A stretch of 64,000 nucleotides of DNA from Dyadobacter arcticus (GCF_011762185.1 NZ_JAASQJ010000001.1:1240001-1304000); one strand, 5' to 3'; shown: positions 26,585 to 36,560, counted from the first letter of the stretch. The notes: generated from the sequence alone by a model not told the origin. Numbers and translations are program-made.

Positions 26585-26723
26585 AGCTGTTAGCTCATTA
26601 GCCGTTAGCTTTTAACTTCATTTTCCCACGCAGCAACATTATCTAAAACTGCTAACAACTGGGAACCAAGCTTAAAAACTGACATTTAAAGTAAAAAAAG
26701 CTAACAGCTAATAGCTAACAGCT
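26585..26723. repeat. Small inverted-repeat element, MITE- or REP-like
   Basis: Imperfect 25-26-nt inverted arms at 26585-26610 and 26699-26723 enclose an 88-nt centre. Each arm is built from overlapping copies of AGCTAACAGCTAAT. The arms differ by one substitution and one indel. No open reading frame lies inside. It occupies the gap between ald and the 134-aa gene. Whether it is dispersed elsewhere in the genome cannot be seen here. Confidence 0.65.
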
Positions 26724-26745
26724 TACGACGCCCAACCCCAAACGA

Positions 26746-27150
26746 ATGATCAACAATAGCAATGAAAATACCCTGATGGATGATGCCAACTCCCCGGAGT
26801 TGAACCAGAAACTGATGGGATACATATCACAGGATTTCATCAAAGTTGCAGACCAGCTTAAAGAGGCATCCTATCAGATCAGAAAACGCGGTTTTTCTGA
26901 ATATCCCATCTTTACCGTGACCAATAACGACCTTCAAATGGGTGCTTTATTAATCGATGCAAAAGAACTGACCAACCTTTATTCCTACCGTGCGTCCTAT
27001 ATGCAGGAATTTGTTGACCGCAAATTGATTGGGGAAGAGTCGGTACTCATGTTTACTGAAAATTACAAAAACCCGGATGAGTTTTGCTGTCTGTTTGCCT
27101 TGATTGGTGAGTTTTCGGGTTTTGTATTTGTACCGTATCCCGAAGACTGA
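26746..27150 (+). CDS. Conserved-looking cytosolic protein, unidentified
   Basis: A 134-aa protein with no signal peptide or membrane helix. It appears to be a compact alpha/beta domain: LMGYISQDFIKVADQLKEAS (helix), FSEYPIFTVTNNDLQMGALL (strands), then YRASYMQEFVDRKLI and DEFCCLFALIGEFSGFVFVP. Proteins of this pattern occur as hypotheticals in Cytophagales; I do not know a function. ATG 26746 opens the frame 22 nt after the inverted repeat. Codon use and composition match the neighbours, supporting a real gene. Confidence 0.78.
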   Translation: MINNSNENTLMDDANSPELNQKLMGYISQDFIKVADQLKEASYQIRKRGFSEYPIFTVTNNDLQMGALLIDAKELTNLYSYRASYMQEFVDRKLIGEESVLMFTENYKNPDEFCCLFALIGEFSGFVFVPYPED

Positions 27151-27305
27151 TTTTCCAGCTTCCAGGATGGTTGTAACCGAAACATCATTCTCCTCCGCCG
27201 GTAGATAAACTATTTTCCCGCTAAGTTATTTTTTGGAAGACGTTTAAGCGAAAAACTTCTAGATTTATTAATTATTTTATTGATAATCAGCTTAAACTTC
27301 TCCGT

Positions 27306-27743
27306 ATGGAATCGAAACTACCCCTCGAAAAAGAGTTAGAACCCATTTTTCTTCAAAAATTCCCCCCATTTTCAGACACGGTCAAAGAATTTCTGGTCAA
27401 GTACGGTCCGTATTTCTTACTTGTATTGTCCGTAATCGGCATTTTTGGCTTGCTGACCGCCTTTGGAGTTGGCAGCGCTGCGCTTGGACTTGGTGCCGTC
27501 TCACCTGGTATCGGATTCAACTTTTATCTCGGCATCGTGCTTGGCACGGTCACTCTTATTATGTATTTGATGGCATTTACACCATTAAAAGCACGGAAAC
27601 GTGCTGGCTGGAATCTACTTTACTATGCATTGCTTGTCGGACTGGTAAGTAATCTGATTCAGTTAAGTATTCTCGGCGCTTTGATCGGAGGCGTCATCGG
27701 GTTCTGGGTGCTGTTCCAGATTAGGGAAAAGTATATTTTATAG
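27306..27743 (+). CDS. Small polytopic membrane protein, unidentified
   Basis: The 145-aa product has about four membrane helices: YGPYFLLVLSVIGIFGLLTA (33-52), a Gly/Ala-rich helix through FYLGIVLGTVTLIMYLMAF, LLYYALLVGLVSNLIQLSIL and LIGGVIGFWVLFQI. The N-terminus is charged and cytosolic (KLPLEKELEPIFLQ), the C-terminus ends REKYIL. No family is certain and no transport or catalytic motif is visible. It is a single-gene transcript with a strong terminator at 27768. Confidence 0.8.
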   Translation: MESKLPLEKELEPIFLQKFPPFSDTVKEFLVKYGPYFLLVLSVIGIFGLLTAFGVGSAALGLGAVSPGIGFNFYLGIVLGTVTLIMYLMAFTPLKARKRAGWNLLYYALLVGLVSNLIQLSILGALIGGVIGFWVLFQIREKYIL

Positions 27744-27767
27744 TTATTTATACACACATTTGAGTGC

Positions 27768-27796
27768 AAGCGAGCGGTTTCCGCTCGCTTTTTTAT
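27768..27796 (+). terminator. Intrinsic terminator
   Basis: A perfect 10-bp GC-rich stem AAGCGAGCGG / CCGCTCGCTT (27768-27777 with 27781-27790), 3-nt loop, then TTTTTATTTG. Confidence 0.93.
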
Positions 27797-27893
27797 TTGC
27801 CGCTAATCAGCCAAATAGTGCTTTCTTACTTGTAACTTTATTCCTGCTGCTTATATTTCGCATATTTGGCCAACGTTCATTGCATTCGATCAT

Positions 27894-28808
27894 ATGAATA
27901 TTATAGAAGTCAGGAATGTCACAAAAGAGTATTCCAATCATGTCGCGCTCGACGATGTCAGTATTTCAATTCCCAAAGGCAGCATTTTTGGTTTATTAGG
28001 GCCCAATGGTGCCGGAAAAACCTCTCTCATCCGAATAATCAATCAAATTACGGGGCCTGATAAAGGACAAATTTTATTCGACGGCGAAATCCTTAATGCC
28101 AGCCATATTTCCAGGATTGGGTATTTACCGGAAGAGCGCGGACTTTACAAAAAGATGAAAGTCGGTGAACAGCTGCTATATCTTGCCCAATTGAAAGGCT
28201 TAAGCCAGAAACAGGCCATGGAAAAGCTGAAAATCTGGTTTGTGAAATTTGATATTAAGACCTGGTGGGACAAAAGTGTGTCCGACCTTTCTAAGGGAAT
28301 GCAGCAAAAAGTACAGTTTGTGTCCACTGTTCTGCACGAACCCGATCTGATCATTCTCGATGAACCGTTTTCAGGATTCGACCCGATCAATGCCAATTTG
28401 ATCCGTGATGAGATCCTCGAACTCAAACAAAAAGGGTGCACAATCATCTTCTCCACCCACAGGATGGAAACCGTGGAAGAGCTTTGTGACAACATTGCTT
28501 TGATCCATAAATCAAAAAAAGTCCTAGACGGCCCGAAAAAGGAAATCAAAGAGCAATTCAAGACCCACACCTATTTTGTGGAATACAAAGGAGAGCTGGA
28601 TGGGCTGGAAAATACTTTCGAGATTCTTGATGAGAAAGAATTGGAAAGCGGCTACAAGCGCACGAACATCCACTTAGGCCAAAACATAAGTCCAAATGAA
28701 CTGCTGACCAGCTTGTTGCCCAAAGTTGAAATCAGGTCTTTCGGCGAAAATATTCCGAGCATGAGCGACATTTTCATGCGCTCCGTTAATGAAGTTCCCG
28801 AAGGTTAG
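27894..28808 (+). CDS. ABC transporter ATP-binding protein (NatA-like)
   Basis: The 304-aa ATPase drives the permease encoded next. Walker A is GPNGAGKTS (36-44), the signature is LSKGMQQKV (about 131-139), Walker B is LIILDEPFSGFDP (about 151-163), and the H-loop is STHRME. The C-terminal 80 residues after the ATPase core match the DUF4162-type extension seen in NatA-like exporters. The permease gene begins 35 nt downstream. The likely role is export of sodium or another small toxic compound, but the substrate is not shown by sequence. Confidence 0.94.
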   Translation: MNIIEVRNVTKEYSNHVALDDVSISIPKGSIFGLLGPNGAGKTSLIRIINQITGPDKGQILFDGEILNASHISRIGYLPEERGLYKKMKVGEQLLYLAQLKGLSQKQAMEKLKIWFVKFDIKTWWDKSVSDLSKGMQQKVQFVSTVLHEPDLIILDEPFSGFDPINANLIRDEILELKQKGCTIIFSTHRMETVEELCDNIALIHKSKKVLDGPKKEIKEQFKTHTYFVEYKGELDGLENTFEILDEKELESGYKRTNIHLGQNISPNELLTSLLPKVEIRSFGENIPSMSDIFMRSVNEVPEG

Positions 28809-28843
28809 ACGACTGAACTTACCCAATTATAAACATTTCTAAA

Positions 28844-30169
28844 ATGCGTAATATTTTTCTGGTAATCAAAAGAGAATATCTGGTCAGGGTAAAGAAAAAA
28901 TCTTTTCTGATCATGACCTTGCTGGCCCCATTGCTTTTTGTAGGATTTTACGCAGTGGTAATCTGGGTTGCAATCGGCTCTGTGGATACCAAAACGGTTC
29001 AGGTACTCGATGAAAGCGGCTTGTTTAAAAAGGAATTCAAAGATTCAGAAACGCTGAAATTTGTTTATCTGGATGCAAGCCTTGATTCCGCGAAAGCCAG
29101 GTTTAAGGGAAGTGAAGCCAATGCACTCGTATTCATTCCTAAAAATGTCATCAATGAACCGAAAAGCGTCCGCATTTACGCTGCTAAGAACGTGAGTATG
29201 GACCTCAAATCGGACATTGAAAAGGTCATTGAAAAGCAAATTGAAGATATCAAACTATCAGCAGCGGGAATTACCCATCAGATTTTAGAGGATTCGCGGG
29301 TTAATGTTACTTCTGAAACCATAAGCCTCAGCGATGAAGGTGAGAAAACAAGCAGCTCCGGAGCTGCAACCGTAATTGGTGGAATTTGCGCTTTTCTTAT
29401 TTACATGTCCGTATTTATTTACGGAACTCAGGTCATGCGCGGTATCACGGAAGAAAAAACAAGCCGCATTGTTGAAGTAATCATTTCATCAGTAAAACCT
29501 TTTGATCTGATGCTGGGCAAAATCATTGGCGTCGCATTGGTAGGTCTTACCCAATTCGTTCTCTGGATTTTTCTTACAGCCGCATTGACCAGCGCCACCT
29601 CAGCGGCTCTGAGCAGCCAAATGCCAAAGGATTCTCCCCAGATGAAGCAAGAAATGAAAAAAATCCAGGATGGAATGCCCAACCGCCAAATGCCAGGAGG
29701 TACTGTTGAAAATCCGATTGCAGAAGTGCTGGGCGCCGTAAATAGCCTCAACATTCCTTTAATCATCGGATGCTTTTTATTCTACTATCTCGGCGGTTAT
29801 CTGCTTTACAGTGCATTGTTTGGAGCTGTGGGAGCAGCCGTTGACAATGACGCTGATACACAGCAATTTATGCTGCCCATCACATTGCCAATCATTTTTT
29901 CTTTCGTTTTCGCGCAGTTCGTATTACGTGACCCGGATGGTAACCTGGCTTTCTGGACATCCATTATTCCCTTCACTTCACCGATAATTATGATGGTAAG
30001 GATCCCGTTTGGTGTACCAGCATGGGAGATTGCCCTTTCCATGGTGCTTTTGGTGCTCGGCTTCATGGGCACCACCTGGCTTGCAGCCCGGATTTATAGG
30101 GTCGGCATCCTGATGTACGGCAAAAAAGTAAGCTATAAAGAGCTGGCCAAATGGATATTCTACAAATAG
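28844..30169 (+). CDS. ABC-2 family permease (NatB-like)
   Basis: The 441-aa inner-membrane subunit has an N-terminal helix (FLIMTLLAPLLFVGFYAVVI), a periplasmic domain of about 130 residues, then a block of helices (ATVIGGICAFLIYMSVFIYG onward). The ABC-2 signature TQVMRGITEEKTSRIVEVII occurs after the second helix, followed by LMLGKIIGVALVGLTQFVLW. A Met/Gln-rich loop (MPKDSPQMKQEMKKIQDGMP) sits between helices 3 and 4. It forms a half or full transporter with the ATPase immediately upstream. Confidence 0.94.
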   Translation: MRNIFLVIKREYLVRVKKKSFLIMTLLAPLLFVGFYAVVIWVAIGSVDTKTVQVLDESGLFKKEFKDSETLKFVYLDASLDSAKARFKGSEANALVFIPKNVINEPKSVRIYAAKNVSMDLKSDIEKVIEKQIEDIKLSAAGITHQILEDSRVNVTSETISLSDEGEKTSSSGAATVIGGICAFLIYMSVFIYGTQVMRGITEEKTSRIVEVIISSVKPFDLMLGKIIGVALVGLTQFVLWIFLTAALTSATSAALSSQMPKDSPQMKQEMKKIQDGMPNRQMPGGTVENPIAEVLGAVNSLNIPLIIGCFLFYYLGGYLLYSALFGAVGAAVDNDADTQQFMLPITLPIIFSFVFAQFVLRDPDGNLAFWTSIIPFTSPIIMMVRIPFGVPAWEIALSMVLLVLGFMGTTWLAARIYRVGILMYGKKVSYKELAKWIFYK

Positions 30170-30313
30170 TTCTTAACACTTTTTAAGAGACGGAAAATCT
30201 TGCCATTGTGGTAATTTTGCTAATTTTGGCCGATCATTGATAAAAACTGCTCCCAGAGAGTCACCATCTTTGCGCATTGTGCATATAAATTTTTCAAATC
30301 TACCAACTTTCAA

Positions 30314-33286
30314 ATGACCCGTTTCAACCGAGCCAACAACCTTACGGGTTGGATTGTCTTCGCAATAGCACTCATTACCTACGCACTTACAGTTGAACGA
30401 ACAGCCAGTTTTTGGGATTGCGGGGAATTCATAGCTTGCGCTTTCAAATTACAGGTGCCTCACCCTCCGGGAGCACCGTTTTTTCTTTTAATTGGCCGGC
30501 TTTTCTCTCTTTTTGCACTCGGTGATCTTAGTAATGTAGCTTACTGGATCAACATGGTTTCTGTACTGAGCAGCGCATTCACGATTTTGTTCCTGTTCTG
30601 GACGATCACGCTGCTTGTTCGTAAAATGATCTCCAAAACCGATGGGGAGTTGGATTTAGGGGAGATCGTTCTTTTGATGGGTGCCGGAGTCGTAGGCGCA
30701 TTGGCATATACCTGGTCCGATTCATTTTGGTTTTCCGCTGTGGAGGCCGAAGTTTATGGGATGTCGTCGTTCTTTACCGCCATTGTGATTTGGGCTGTTT
30801 TCAAATGGGAGCGGGTGCAAGATCCGGCAACCGAAAACCGCTGGTTGATCCTGATCGCTTACCTAGTCGGTCTTTCAATCGGTGTCCACTTATTGAACCT
30901 CGTTACCATTCCCGCCCTTGCGCTTGTTTATTATTTTAAGAAATATCCTAAAAACACGGTTTTTGGTGGTATGGTCGCATTTGTCGGCGGTCTCGTTATT
31001 CTGGCAATAATCAATTCGGGTATCATTCCGGGCTTGCCGAGTGTAGCCGGAAAATTTGAAATATTCTTTGTGAACTCCCTTGGACTGCCTTATAAATCCG
31101 GGGTTATTTTCTTTATCATCATCTTTATTGGTGCGCTCATTTGGGGCATTCGCTATTCGCATCAAAAAGGTAAGGTGTTATTAAACACAGGTTTATTGTC
31201 ACTCGCTTTCGTCCTGATCGGATACGCCAGTTATTTAATGGTGCTTGTTCGTGCAGAATACAATCCGCCAATCAATGAGAACAATCCGAATGATGTACTG
31301 AGTTTTGTTTCTTATTTGAAACGGGAGCAATACGGAAGTCGTCCCTTGCTTTACGGTCCTTCATTTGTTTCCCGCCCAATCAGTCAGAAACGCGGCGCAC
31401 CCATGTACCGCAAGCAAGATGGCAAGTACGCGATTTACGACTACCGCCCGGAATATGAGTATGAACCAGGCAGCAGTATGTTATTGCCAAGGATGTACAG
31501 CACCCAATCGGGTCACCCGCAGCTTTATCAGCAGATGACCGGGCTGGCGGAAGGACAAAAGCCGAGTATGGGGAACAACTTATCATTTATGTTCTCTTAC
31601 CAGATCGGGCATATGTACTGGCGGTATTTTCTCTGGAATTTTGTAGGCAGGGAAAGTGATGAGGAAGGTGCAGGAAATATGCTTCCCTGGGATATGGCCA
31701 AGAAATATCCGGAGCCAATTCTAGAAAATAAAGCGCATGACAACTACTTTATGCTGCCATTTCTGCTTGGTTTATTCGGTGTGGTGGTTATTTATTTCCG
31801 TCAAAAACGTGATTTACTGGTGCTCGGATTGTTATTCGTCCTTACCGGCGTTGCCCTTGTAGTTTACCTCAATTCCCCGCCCACAGAACCTCGCGAACGT
31901 GATTATATATATGTGGGGTCCTTTTACATTTTCTGTATCTGGATTGGTTATGGGGTTATTGCTGTTGCAGATGCGATCAGCAAATTTGTAAAAAATTCGG
32001 CGACCAGGGCAGGCGTTGCAGCTGGCATAAGTCTGATCGTCCCGGTTATTATGGGGGTAAAAGGTTGGGATAATCACAACCGTAACCATAGATATCATTC
32101 TGTTGATTTTGCTAAAAACCTGCTCAATTCCTGTGCGCCCAATGCAATCCTGTTCACGGGCGGCGATAATGATACATTCCCTTTATGGTATGTGCAGGAA
32201 GTGGAAGGTTTTCGGACCGACGTGCGGGTTTGTAACCTAAGCTTACTGGGTACCGACTGGTATATTGACCAGATGAAGCGCAAAACCTATCTCTCTGAGG
32301 CACTTCCGATTTCATTGGAAAAGATCAATTATGCTTTTGGTAAAAATGACATCGTTCCTTTCTATGAAATTCCAAGTGTTAAGAATGGTATCAATCTGAA
32401 AGAATATCTTGGTTTGGTGAGGCAGGAAAATAAGGCGATCCAGGTGCCGCTTACCAGTGGTGATATGACGTCAATACTTCCATCGTCTGTACTTTTCCTT
32501 CCTGTAAATGCAGACGCGATCCGGAAAATGAACATTATCAAAAGCGATCTGATGCCATTTGTGAGTGACTCGATCAGTTGGACAATTGGGAAAGGCGATC
32601 TATATAAATCCGACCTGATCATGCTGGACATCATTGCTACCAATGATTGGAAACGCCCGATCTATTTTTCATCGACATTAGGCGGATCAAGCTATCTGAA
32701 TTTGAAAGAGTATATGCAATTGGAAGGTTATGCTTATCGGTTGCTGCCGGTGAAAGTGCCAGGGGCGAGCGATGGTTATGTGAACTCAGATGTGATGTAT
32801 AATAATCTGATGACCAAGATGTTCTGGCGCGACTTGGATAATCCAAATACTTATTATGATAACACCTACCTGGGTTCTCCGGTAGCTACGGCGCGCATTG
32901 CATTTCTGCGGTTAGCTGGCCAGCTTATCGCGGACGGCCGGAAGGACGAAGCCAAAAAAGCGATCGACAAATCGCTGGCGACCATGCCGGATAAGAGCAT
33001 TCCGTATGATCAGTTCTCTGCCAATTTTATTGGACCATTATTTGATCTGGGAGAAACCAAAAGAGCATTGGATATTGCAGAAACGATGTCCAACCGTGCG
33101 GATGAAGTATTGACCTGGGCGAGAGACAATGGCACTACCAAGCGTCGGGACAGCAATGTTTACCTGTACATTTTACAGATCATTGTGCAGGAATGCCGTG
33201 AAGCCAAACAGGAAGCCGCCACCAAAAAATACGAAGCGCTGTTTCAAAAACACATGACCGCAATGAACATGTACGGCGGGCAGTAA
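30314..33286 (+). CDS. DUF2723 membrane glycosyltransferase (GT117/TMEM260-like)
   Basis: The 990-aa protein has about a dozen membrane helices in its first 550 residues and a soluble C-terminal region with TPR-like helices. The N-terminal motif TVERTASFWDCGEFIACAFK (about 24-43), followed by VPHPPGAPFF, defines DUF2723 and contains the acidic residues expected in a GT-C fold; PPTEPRERDYIYVGSF (near 520) is a second conserved block. The family is related to eukaryotic TMEM260 protein O-mannosyltransferase, and a role in protein or envelope glycosylation is likely, but donor and acceptor are unproven. It stands alone, with a 144-nt upstream gap and a hairpin downstream. Confidence 0.93.
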   Translation: MTRFNRANNLTGWIVFAIALITYALTVERTASFWDCGEFIACAFKLQVPHPPGAPFFLLIGRLFSLFALGDLSNVAYWINMVSVLSSAFTILFLFWTITLLVRKMISKTDGELDLGEIVLLMGAGVVGALAYTWSDSFWFSAVEAEVYGMSSFFTAIVIWAVFKWERVQDPATENRWLILIAYLVGLSIGVHLLNLVTIPALALVYYFKKYPKNTVFGGMVAFVGGLVILAIINSGIIPGLPSVAGKFEIFFVNSLGLPYKSGVIFFIIIFIGALIWGIRYSHQKGKVLLNTGLLSLAFVLIGYASYLMVLVRAEYNPPINENNPNDVLSFVSYLKREQYGSRPLLYGPSFVSRPISQKRGAPMYRKQDGKYAIYDYRPEYEYEPGSSMLLPRMYSTQSGHPQLYQQMTGLAEGQKPSMGNNLSFMFSYQIGHMYWRYFLWNFVGRESDEEGAGNMLPWDMAKKYPEPILENKAHDNYFMLPFLLGLFGVVVIYFRQKRDLLVLGLLFVLTGVALVVYLNSPPTEPRERDYIYVGSFYIFCIWIGYGVIAVADAISKFVKNSATRAGVAAGISLIVPVIMGVKGWDNHNRNHRYHSVDFAKNLLNSCAPNAILFTGGDNDTFPLWYVQEVEGFRTDVRVCNLSLLGTDWYIDQMKRKTYLSEALPISLEKINYAFGKNDIVPFYEIPSVKNGINLKEYLGLVRQENKAIQVPLTSGDMTSILPSSVLFLPVNADAIRKMNIIKSDLMPFVSDSISWTIGKGDLYKSDLIMLDIIATNDWKRPIYFSSTLGGSSYLNLKEYMQLEGYAYRLLPVKVPGASDGYVNSDVMYNNLMTKMFWRDLDNPNTYYDNTYLGSPVATARIAFLRLAGQLIADGRKDEAKKAIDKSLATMPDKSIPYDQFSANFIGPLFDLGETKRALDIAETMSNRADEVLTWARDNGTTKRRDSNVYLYILQIIVQECREAKQEAATKKYEALFQKHMTAMNMYGGQ

Positions 33287-33291
33287 TAAAA

Positions 33292-33329
33292 TTGTCATGC
33301 TGAGCGGCCCCTTCCGCTCAGCATGACAA
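33292..33329. repeat. Perfect 16-bp hairpin between convergent genes, REP-like
   Basis: Arms TTGTCATGCTGAGCGG (33292-33307) and its exact complement (33314-33329) flank the 6-nt loop CCCCTT. There is no T-run on either side. The GTCATGCTGAGCGG core resembles dispersed palindromes found in many bacterial genomes. It may act as a bidirectional terminator or mRNA end stabiliser. Confidence 0.7.
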
Positions 33330-33331
33330 CG

Positions 33332-34513
33332 TTACTCCATTTTAACTTTTACCCAAACCAGCCGGTGGTCTGAGCTAGCTTCACGCTTTTCAACAAACTC
33401 AGCCATCGATTCGCCTTTTCCAGGCCAGAAAACGCCGCTATCGATGATCTGAAAGCCTTTTCGGGAAGGTAGAACATAATCGGCGCGCATTCTCCAAAAA
33501 GCAGTATGATTTTTTGCGAATACATTGGTGCTGCTGTGTTCCGCACCACCTTTACTCGATGGCGGCGTCTCGCTGTTAATTTTAGGATCTGCGAGCAGCG
33601 ACCTGATCCCTTGTGAAATGGCATCGCCCTCGTCCGGAGAAGCATTCTGATCTCCGAGAATCACAAAGCGAGAATCTGCTTTCAAGCCGCCTTTGGTTCC
33701 TTTGTCGTCGTAAATATAGGAGCTGTTTTTATCGCTGATGTAGTCTTTCCAAAACCGTATTTCATCATGATTTCTTTTGCCATTCCGATCTTCCGGGCCG
33801 TCGAATGTAGGAGGGGTAGGGTGACTGGCCAGAATATGTATTGTTTCATTTCCAACTTTAACCGGAATATCCCAATGTGACTTGGATGAAAGCGGAAACT
33901 GGGCCCACGCTTCTGGCACATACCAATCGGAACCATCTGGTTTCGTGATCTTTAAAGCGCCGGGCATATCTTTCCATTTGAAATGCTGGAACGTTCTTAC
34001 GTTCTCTGTATCAATGGGATATCTGGATATAAACACCATTCCATATTGACCCGGATACTTTCCAAAACCCCAGGCATCATTTCCAAATTGCTCGGTCTTT
34101 CCATCATTATTTAAATCGTAAGGACTTGGCTGCCCGGTGTTGACCGTGGAGTAATAGTAGTATGGATAATCAATGCCTTTTAAATTACCCGAATCTTCTT
34201 TTAAATAAGCTTTCACAAACTGCATGACACCAGCCTGGGGATCTTTGATATAATCAAATTCGTTTAGCAAGATCACATCGGGCCTGACCGTCTTGATAAT
34301 GCTGGCAATATTGCGGATCTGCTGGTTTTGTCCGGAGGCCAGTTCTTTAACCAGCACCTGCTCCGAAATACCCGTTGTGCCGCGCGGGACATAATTTTCA
34401 GCTTCCATACTTACATTATAGGTAGCGAATGTAAGTTCTGCCGATTTGGTTGTGGTTTGGGCAAATAAGGAACTTGTGTAAAGCATTAGAAGTGAAAGTT
34501 GTAGCCGGATCAT
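33332..34513 (-). CDS. Secreted endonuclease/exonuclease/phosphatase-family protein
   Basis: The 393-aa protein starts at ATG 34513, which opens a signal peptide (IRLQLSLLMLYTSSLFA|Q); an in-frame TTG at 34570 would translate the dnaJ terminator and is rejected. The EEP fold is shown by AELTFATYNVSMEAEN, LLNEFD (metal-binding Glu), ILASHPTPPTFDG (His), VILGDQNASPDEGD (Asp/Asn), ADYVLPS and EASSDHRLVWVKV (catalytic Asp-His at the end). These enzymes hydrolyse phosphodiesters or phosphomonoesters (DNA, phosphoinositides, sphingomyelin). The NHDEIRFWKDYI segment and length match the extracellular Bacteroidota and actinobacterial subgroup. It is exported, so phosphate scavenging is plausible. Confidence 0.92.
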   Translation of the reverse strand: MIRLQLSLLMLYTSSLFAQTTTKSAELTFATYNVSMEAENYVPRGTTGISEQVLVKELASGQNQQIRNIASIIKTVRPDVILLNEFDYIKDPQAGVMQFVKAYLKEDSGNLKGIDYPYYYYSTVNTGQPSPYDLNNDGKTEQFGNDAWGFGKYPGQYGMVFISRYPIDTENVRTFQHFKWKDMPGALKITKPDGSDWYVPEAWAQFPLSSKSHWDIPVKVGNETIHILASHPTPPTFDGPEDRNGKRNHDEIRFWKDYISDKNSSYIYDDKGTKGGLKADSRFVILGDQNASPDEGDAISQGIRSLLADPKINSETPPSSKGGAEHSSTNVFAKNHTAFWRMRADYVLPSRKGFQIIDSGVFWPGKGESMAEFVEKREASSDHRLVWVKVKME

Positions 34514-34569
34514 ATGGTTGTTCAATGTTGATGCTTTTGAAAATACTAAAAATAGCGGTTTGCAAGGCA

Positions 34570-34602
34570 AATAAAAAGAGCCGCTTCTTTTGAAAGCGAC
34601 TC
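34570..34602 (-). terminator. Intrinsic terminator of the grpE-dnaJ operon
   Basis: On the minus strand, GAGTCGCTT (34602-34594) pairs with AAGCGGCTC (34586-34578), one U-G pair, 7-nt loop, followed by TTTTTATTT. It lies 28 nt beyond the dnaJ stop. Confidence 0.85.
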
Positions 34603-34629
34603 ATATATTCATTGGTGTCAGTATTCATT

Positions 34630-35793
34630 TCAATGGAAAAAGTCTTTCATCTTGTCAAAAAAGCCCTTTTCGTTTTTACCTGGTTTGGGCTGAAAGTTTG
34701 GGGAATGCCTGAGTGATTCAAGCGTTTCCCGCTCATCGGTAGTAAGTTGCTGTGGCGTCCAAACATTGATGTGAACCAGCTGATCACCTTTGCCATAACC
34801 GTTCAAATCTTTAACGCCTTTACCTTTCAATCGAAGTATCTTACCTGCCTGCGTTCCCTGTTCCACCGTAATTCGGGCTTTTCCATCAATAGTAGGGATT
34901 TCAACCGAAGTGCCCAATGCAGCATCAACAAAACTCAGGTGCATATCAAAGATCACATTATTGCCATCTCTTTTCAAAAACGCATCTTCTTCTTCTTCGA
35001 TCACGATCAACAAGTCGCCGGCAACCCCACCCCGGGTCGGAACATTTCCTTTTCCGGACATTGAAAGCTGCATGCCTTCCGCAACACCACCGGGAATATT
35101 AAGCGTAATCAGATCATCTTGTAGCAACCTTCCTTCTCCTGCGCAGGAATCGCAGCGTTCGCTGATGATCTTGCCGTCGCCATTACAGGTTGGACAAGTG
35201 CTAGTAGAAACCATTTGGCCCAACATAGTGCTAACCACTTTCCGAACTTGGCCGGTCCCGTTACAGGAATTACAATTGGTGAGTGAAGTTCCGTGTTTCG
35301 CGCCGTTGCCACCACAGGTATTGCAGGTCACGTGACGTTTTACTTTAATTTTCTTTTCAACACCATTGGCAACCTCTTCGAGGTTCAATTTCAGTTTAAT
35401 CCTCAGATCAGAACCTTTTCGTACCCTGCGGCCATTTCCACCGCCAGTGCGCCCGAAAATATCGCCAAACGGACTGCTATCTCCGAAAATATCGCCGAAT
35501 TGTGAGAAAATATCATCCATTGAGAAGCCGCCGCCGCTAAAACCGCCAGCTCCCGCACCGGCTCCGCCCACACCTGCGTGACCATACTGATCATATCGGG
35601 CGCGTTTGTTATCGTCACTCAGAACGCTGTAAGCCTCTGCTGCTTCTTTAAATTTATCTTCTGCGGTTGGGTCATCCGGGTTCTTATCCGGATGAAATTT
35701 GATTGCCAGCTTACGGTAAGCCTTTTTAATGTCATCGGCTGCTGCCCCACGGTCTACGCCAAGAACCTCGTAAAAATCTCTTTTCTTTGCCAT
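34630..35793 (-). CDS. dnaJ: Molecular chaperone DnaJ (Hsp40)
   Basis: The 387-aa co-chaperone stimulates DnaK ATPase and delivers unfolded clients. The J-domain ([20 protein letters not shown], then KFHPDKN with the essential HPD near 33-35) is followed by a Gly/Phe-rich linker ([19 protein letters not shown], about 76-95). The zinc-finger region has four CxxCxGxG repeats: [24 protein letters not shown] and CDSCAGEG. The C-terminal substrate-binding domain ends in a dimerisation segment. It lies 40 nt after grpE. dnaK is not in the window. Confidence 0.98.
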   Translation of the reverse strand: MAKKRDFYEVLGVDRGAAADDIKKAYRKLAIKFHPDKNPDDPTAEDKFKEAAEAYSVLSDDNKRARYDQYGHAGVGGAGAGAGGFSGGGFSMDDIFSQFGDIFGDSSPFGDIFGRTGGGNGRRVRKGSDLRIKLKLNLEEVANGVEKKIKVKRHVTCNTCGGNGAKHGTSLTNCNSCNGTGQVRKVVSTMLGQMVSTSTCPTCNGDGKIISERCDSCAGEGRLLQDDLITLNIPGGVAEGMQLSMSGKGNVPTRGGVAGDLLIVIEEEEDAFLKRDGNNVIFDMHLSFVDAALGTSVEIPTIDGKARITVEQGTQAGKILRLKGKGVKDLNGYGKGDQLVHINVWTPQQLTTDERETLESLRHSPNFQPKPGKNEKGFFDKMKDFFH

Positions 35794-35833
35794 TTTATAT
35801 TGCGAGTGAATCCTATCAGAGGTTAACGTTATA

Positions 35834-36460
35834 TTATGAGCCTACGATCACTTTGGCGTAGCGTATGACTTTATCATTAAGATAATACCCTTTTTCAATC
35901 TCATCGATCACTTTTCCTTTCAATTCTTCCGAAGGTGCGGGAAATTGTGCGATCGACTCATGTATTTCAACATCAAAAGTTTCACCTTTGGAAACCATCG
36001 GCCTCAAACCTTTTGATTCAAGTGTTTTGAAAAGCTTTGTATAAATAAGGTCAACGCCTTCTTTCAACGCGTCTATTTCTGTGGATGAATCAAAAGAGAC
36101 TTTGGCACGCTCGAAATCATCGACAATAGGAAGGATTAATTTAACTGTATCAGCACTGGCTCCGGAAATCATTTCCAGTTTTTCCTTCGCTGTTCTTCTT
36201 CTAAAATTCTCAAAATCAGCGTAAAGACGCAGGTATTTGTCTTTTAGCTCTGTAATTTCTTTTTTCGCCAAATCCAGCGGGTCTGCCGATGGAACTTCTC
36301 GTGAGGGCGCCTCACCGGTAATCTCTTGGCCAGCATTATCAACAGGCAGGGAATCTAAAATCTCCTCAGTTTCCAAACTGTCAGCTTCCAATGGCGCATT
36401 TTCCTCGTTCATATCGTATTTTTTGTCTTGATCAATGTTGAATTCTGTATTTTCCGCCAT
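35834..36460 (-). CDS. grpE: Nucleotide exchange factor GrpE
   Basis: The 208-aa protein releases ADP from DnaK. After an acidic disordered N-terminus (residues 1-60, many Glu/Asp) comes the long coiled-coil ([20 protein letters not shown], about 69-88) that forms the parallel dimer. The C-terminal beta domain ends [20 protein letters not shown], the GrpE signature, then VIVGS. It heads an operon with dnaJ and is divergent from queG across 112 bp. Confidence 0.97.
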   Translation of the reverse strand: MAENTEFNIDQDKKYDMNEENAPLEADSLETEEILDSLPVDNAGQEITGEAPSREVPSADPLDLAKKEITELKDKYLRLYADFENFRRRTAKEKLEMISGASADTVKLILPIVDDFERAKVSFDSSTEIDALKEGVDLIYTKLFKTLESKGLRPMVSKGETFDVEIHESIAQFPAPSEELKGKVIDEIEKGYYLNDKVIRYAKVIVGS

Positions 36461-36560
36461 AACTCGTTATCAAAAATTGGTTTTTGTAGCGACCACTTTA
36501 CCCCTAAATTATTTTGCCACAGCTAAAATACTGACAAGATGGCATTTTACAATCAATTCG

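Noticed and set aside
34514..34570. Longer start for the secreted nuclease-like protein at TTG 34570
   Set aside because: It overlaps the dnaJ terminator and hides the signal peptide starting at ATG 34513.
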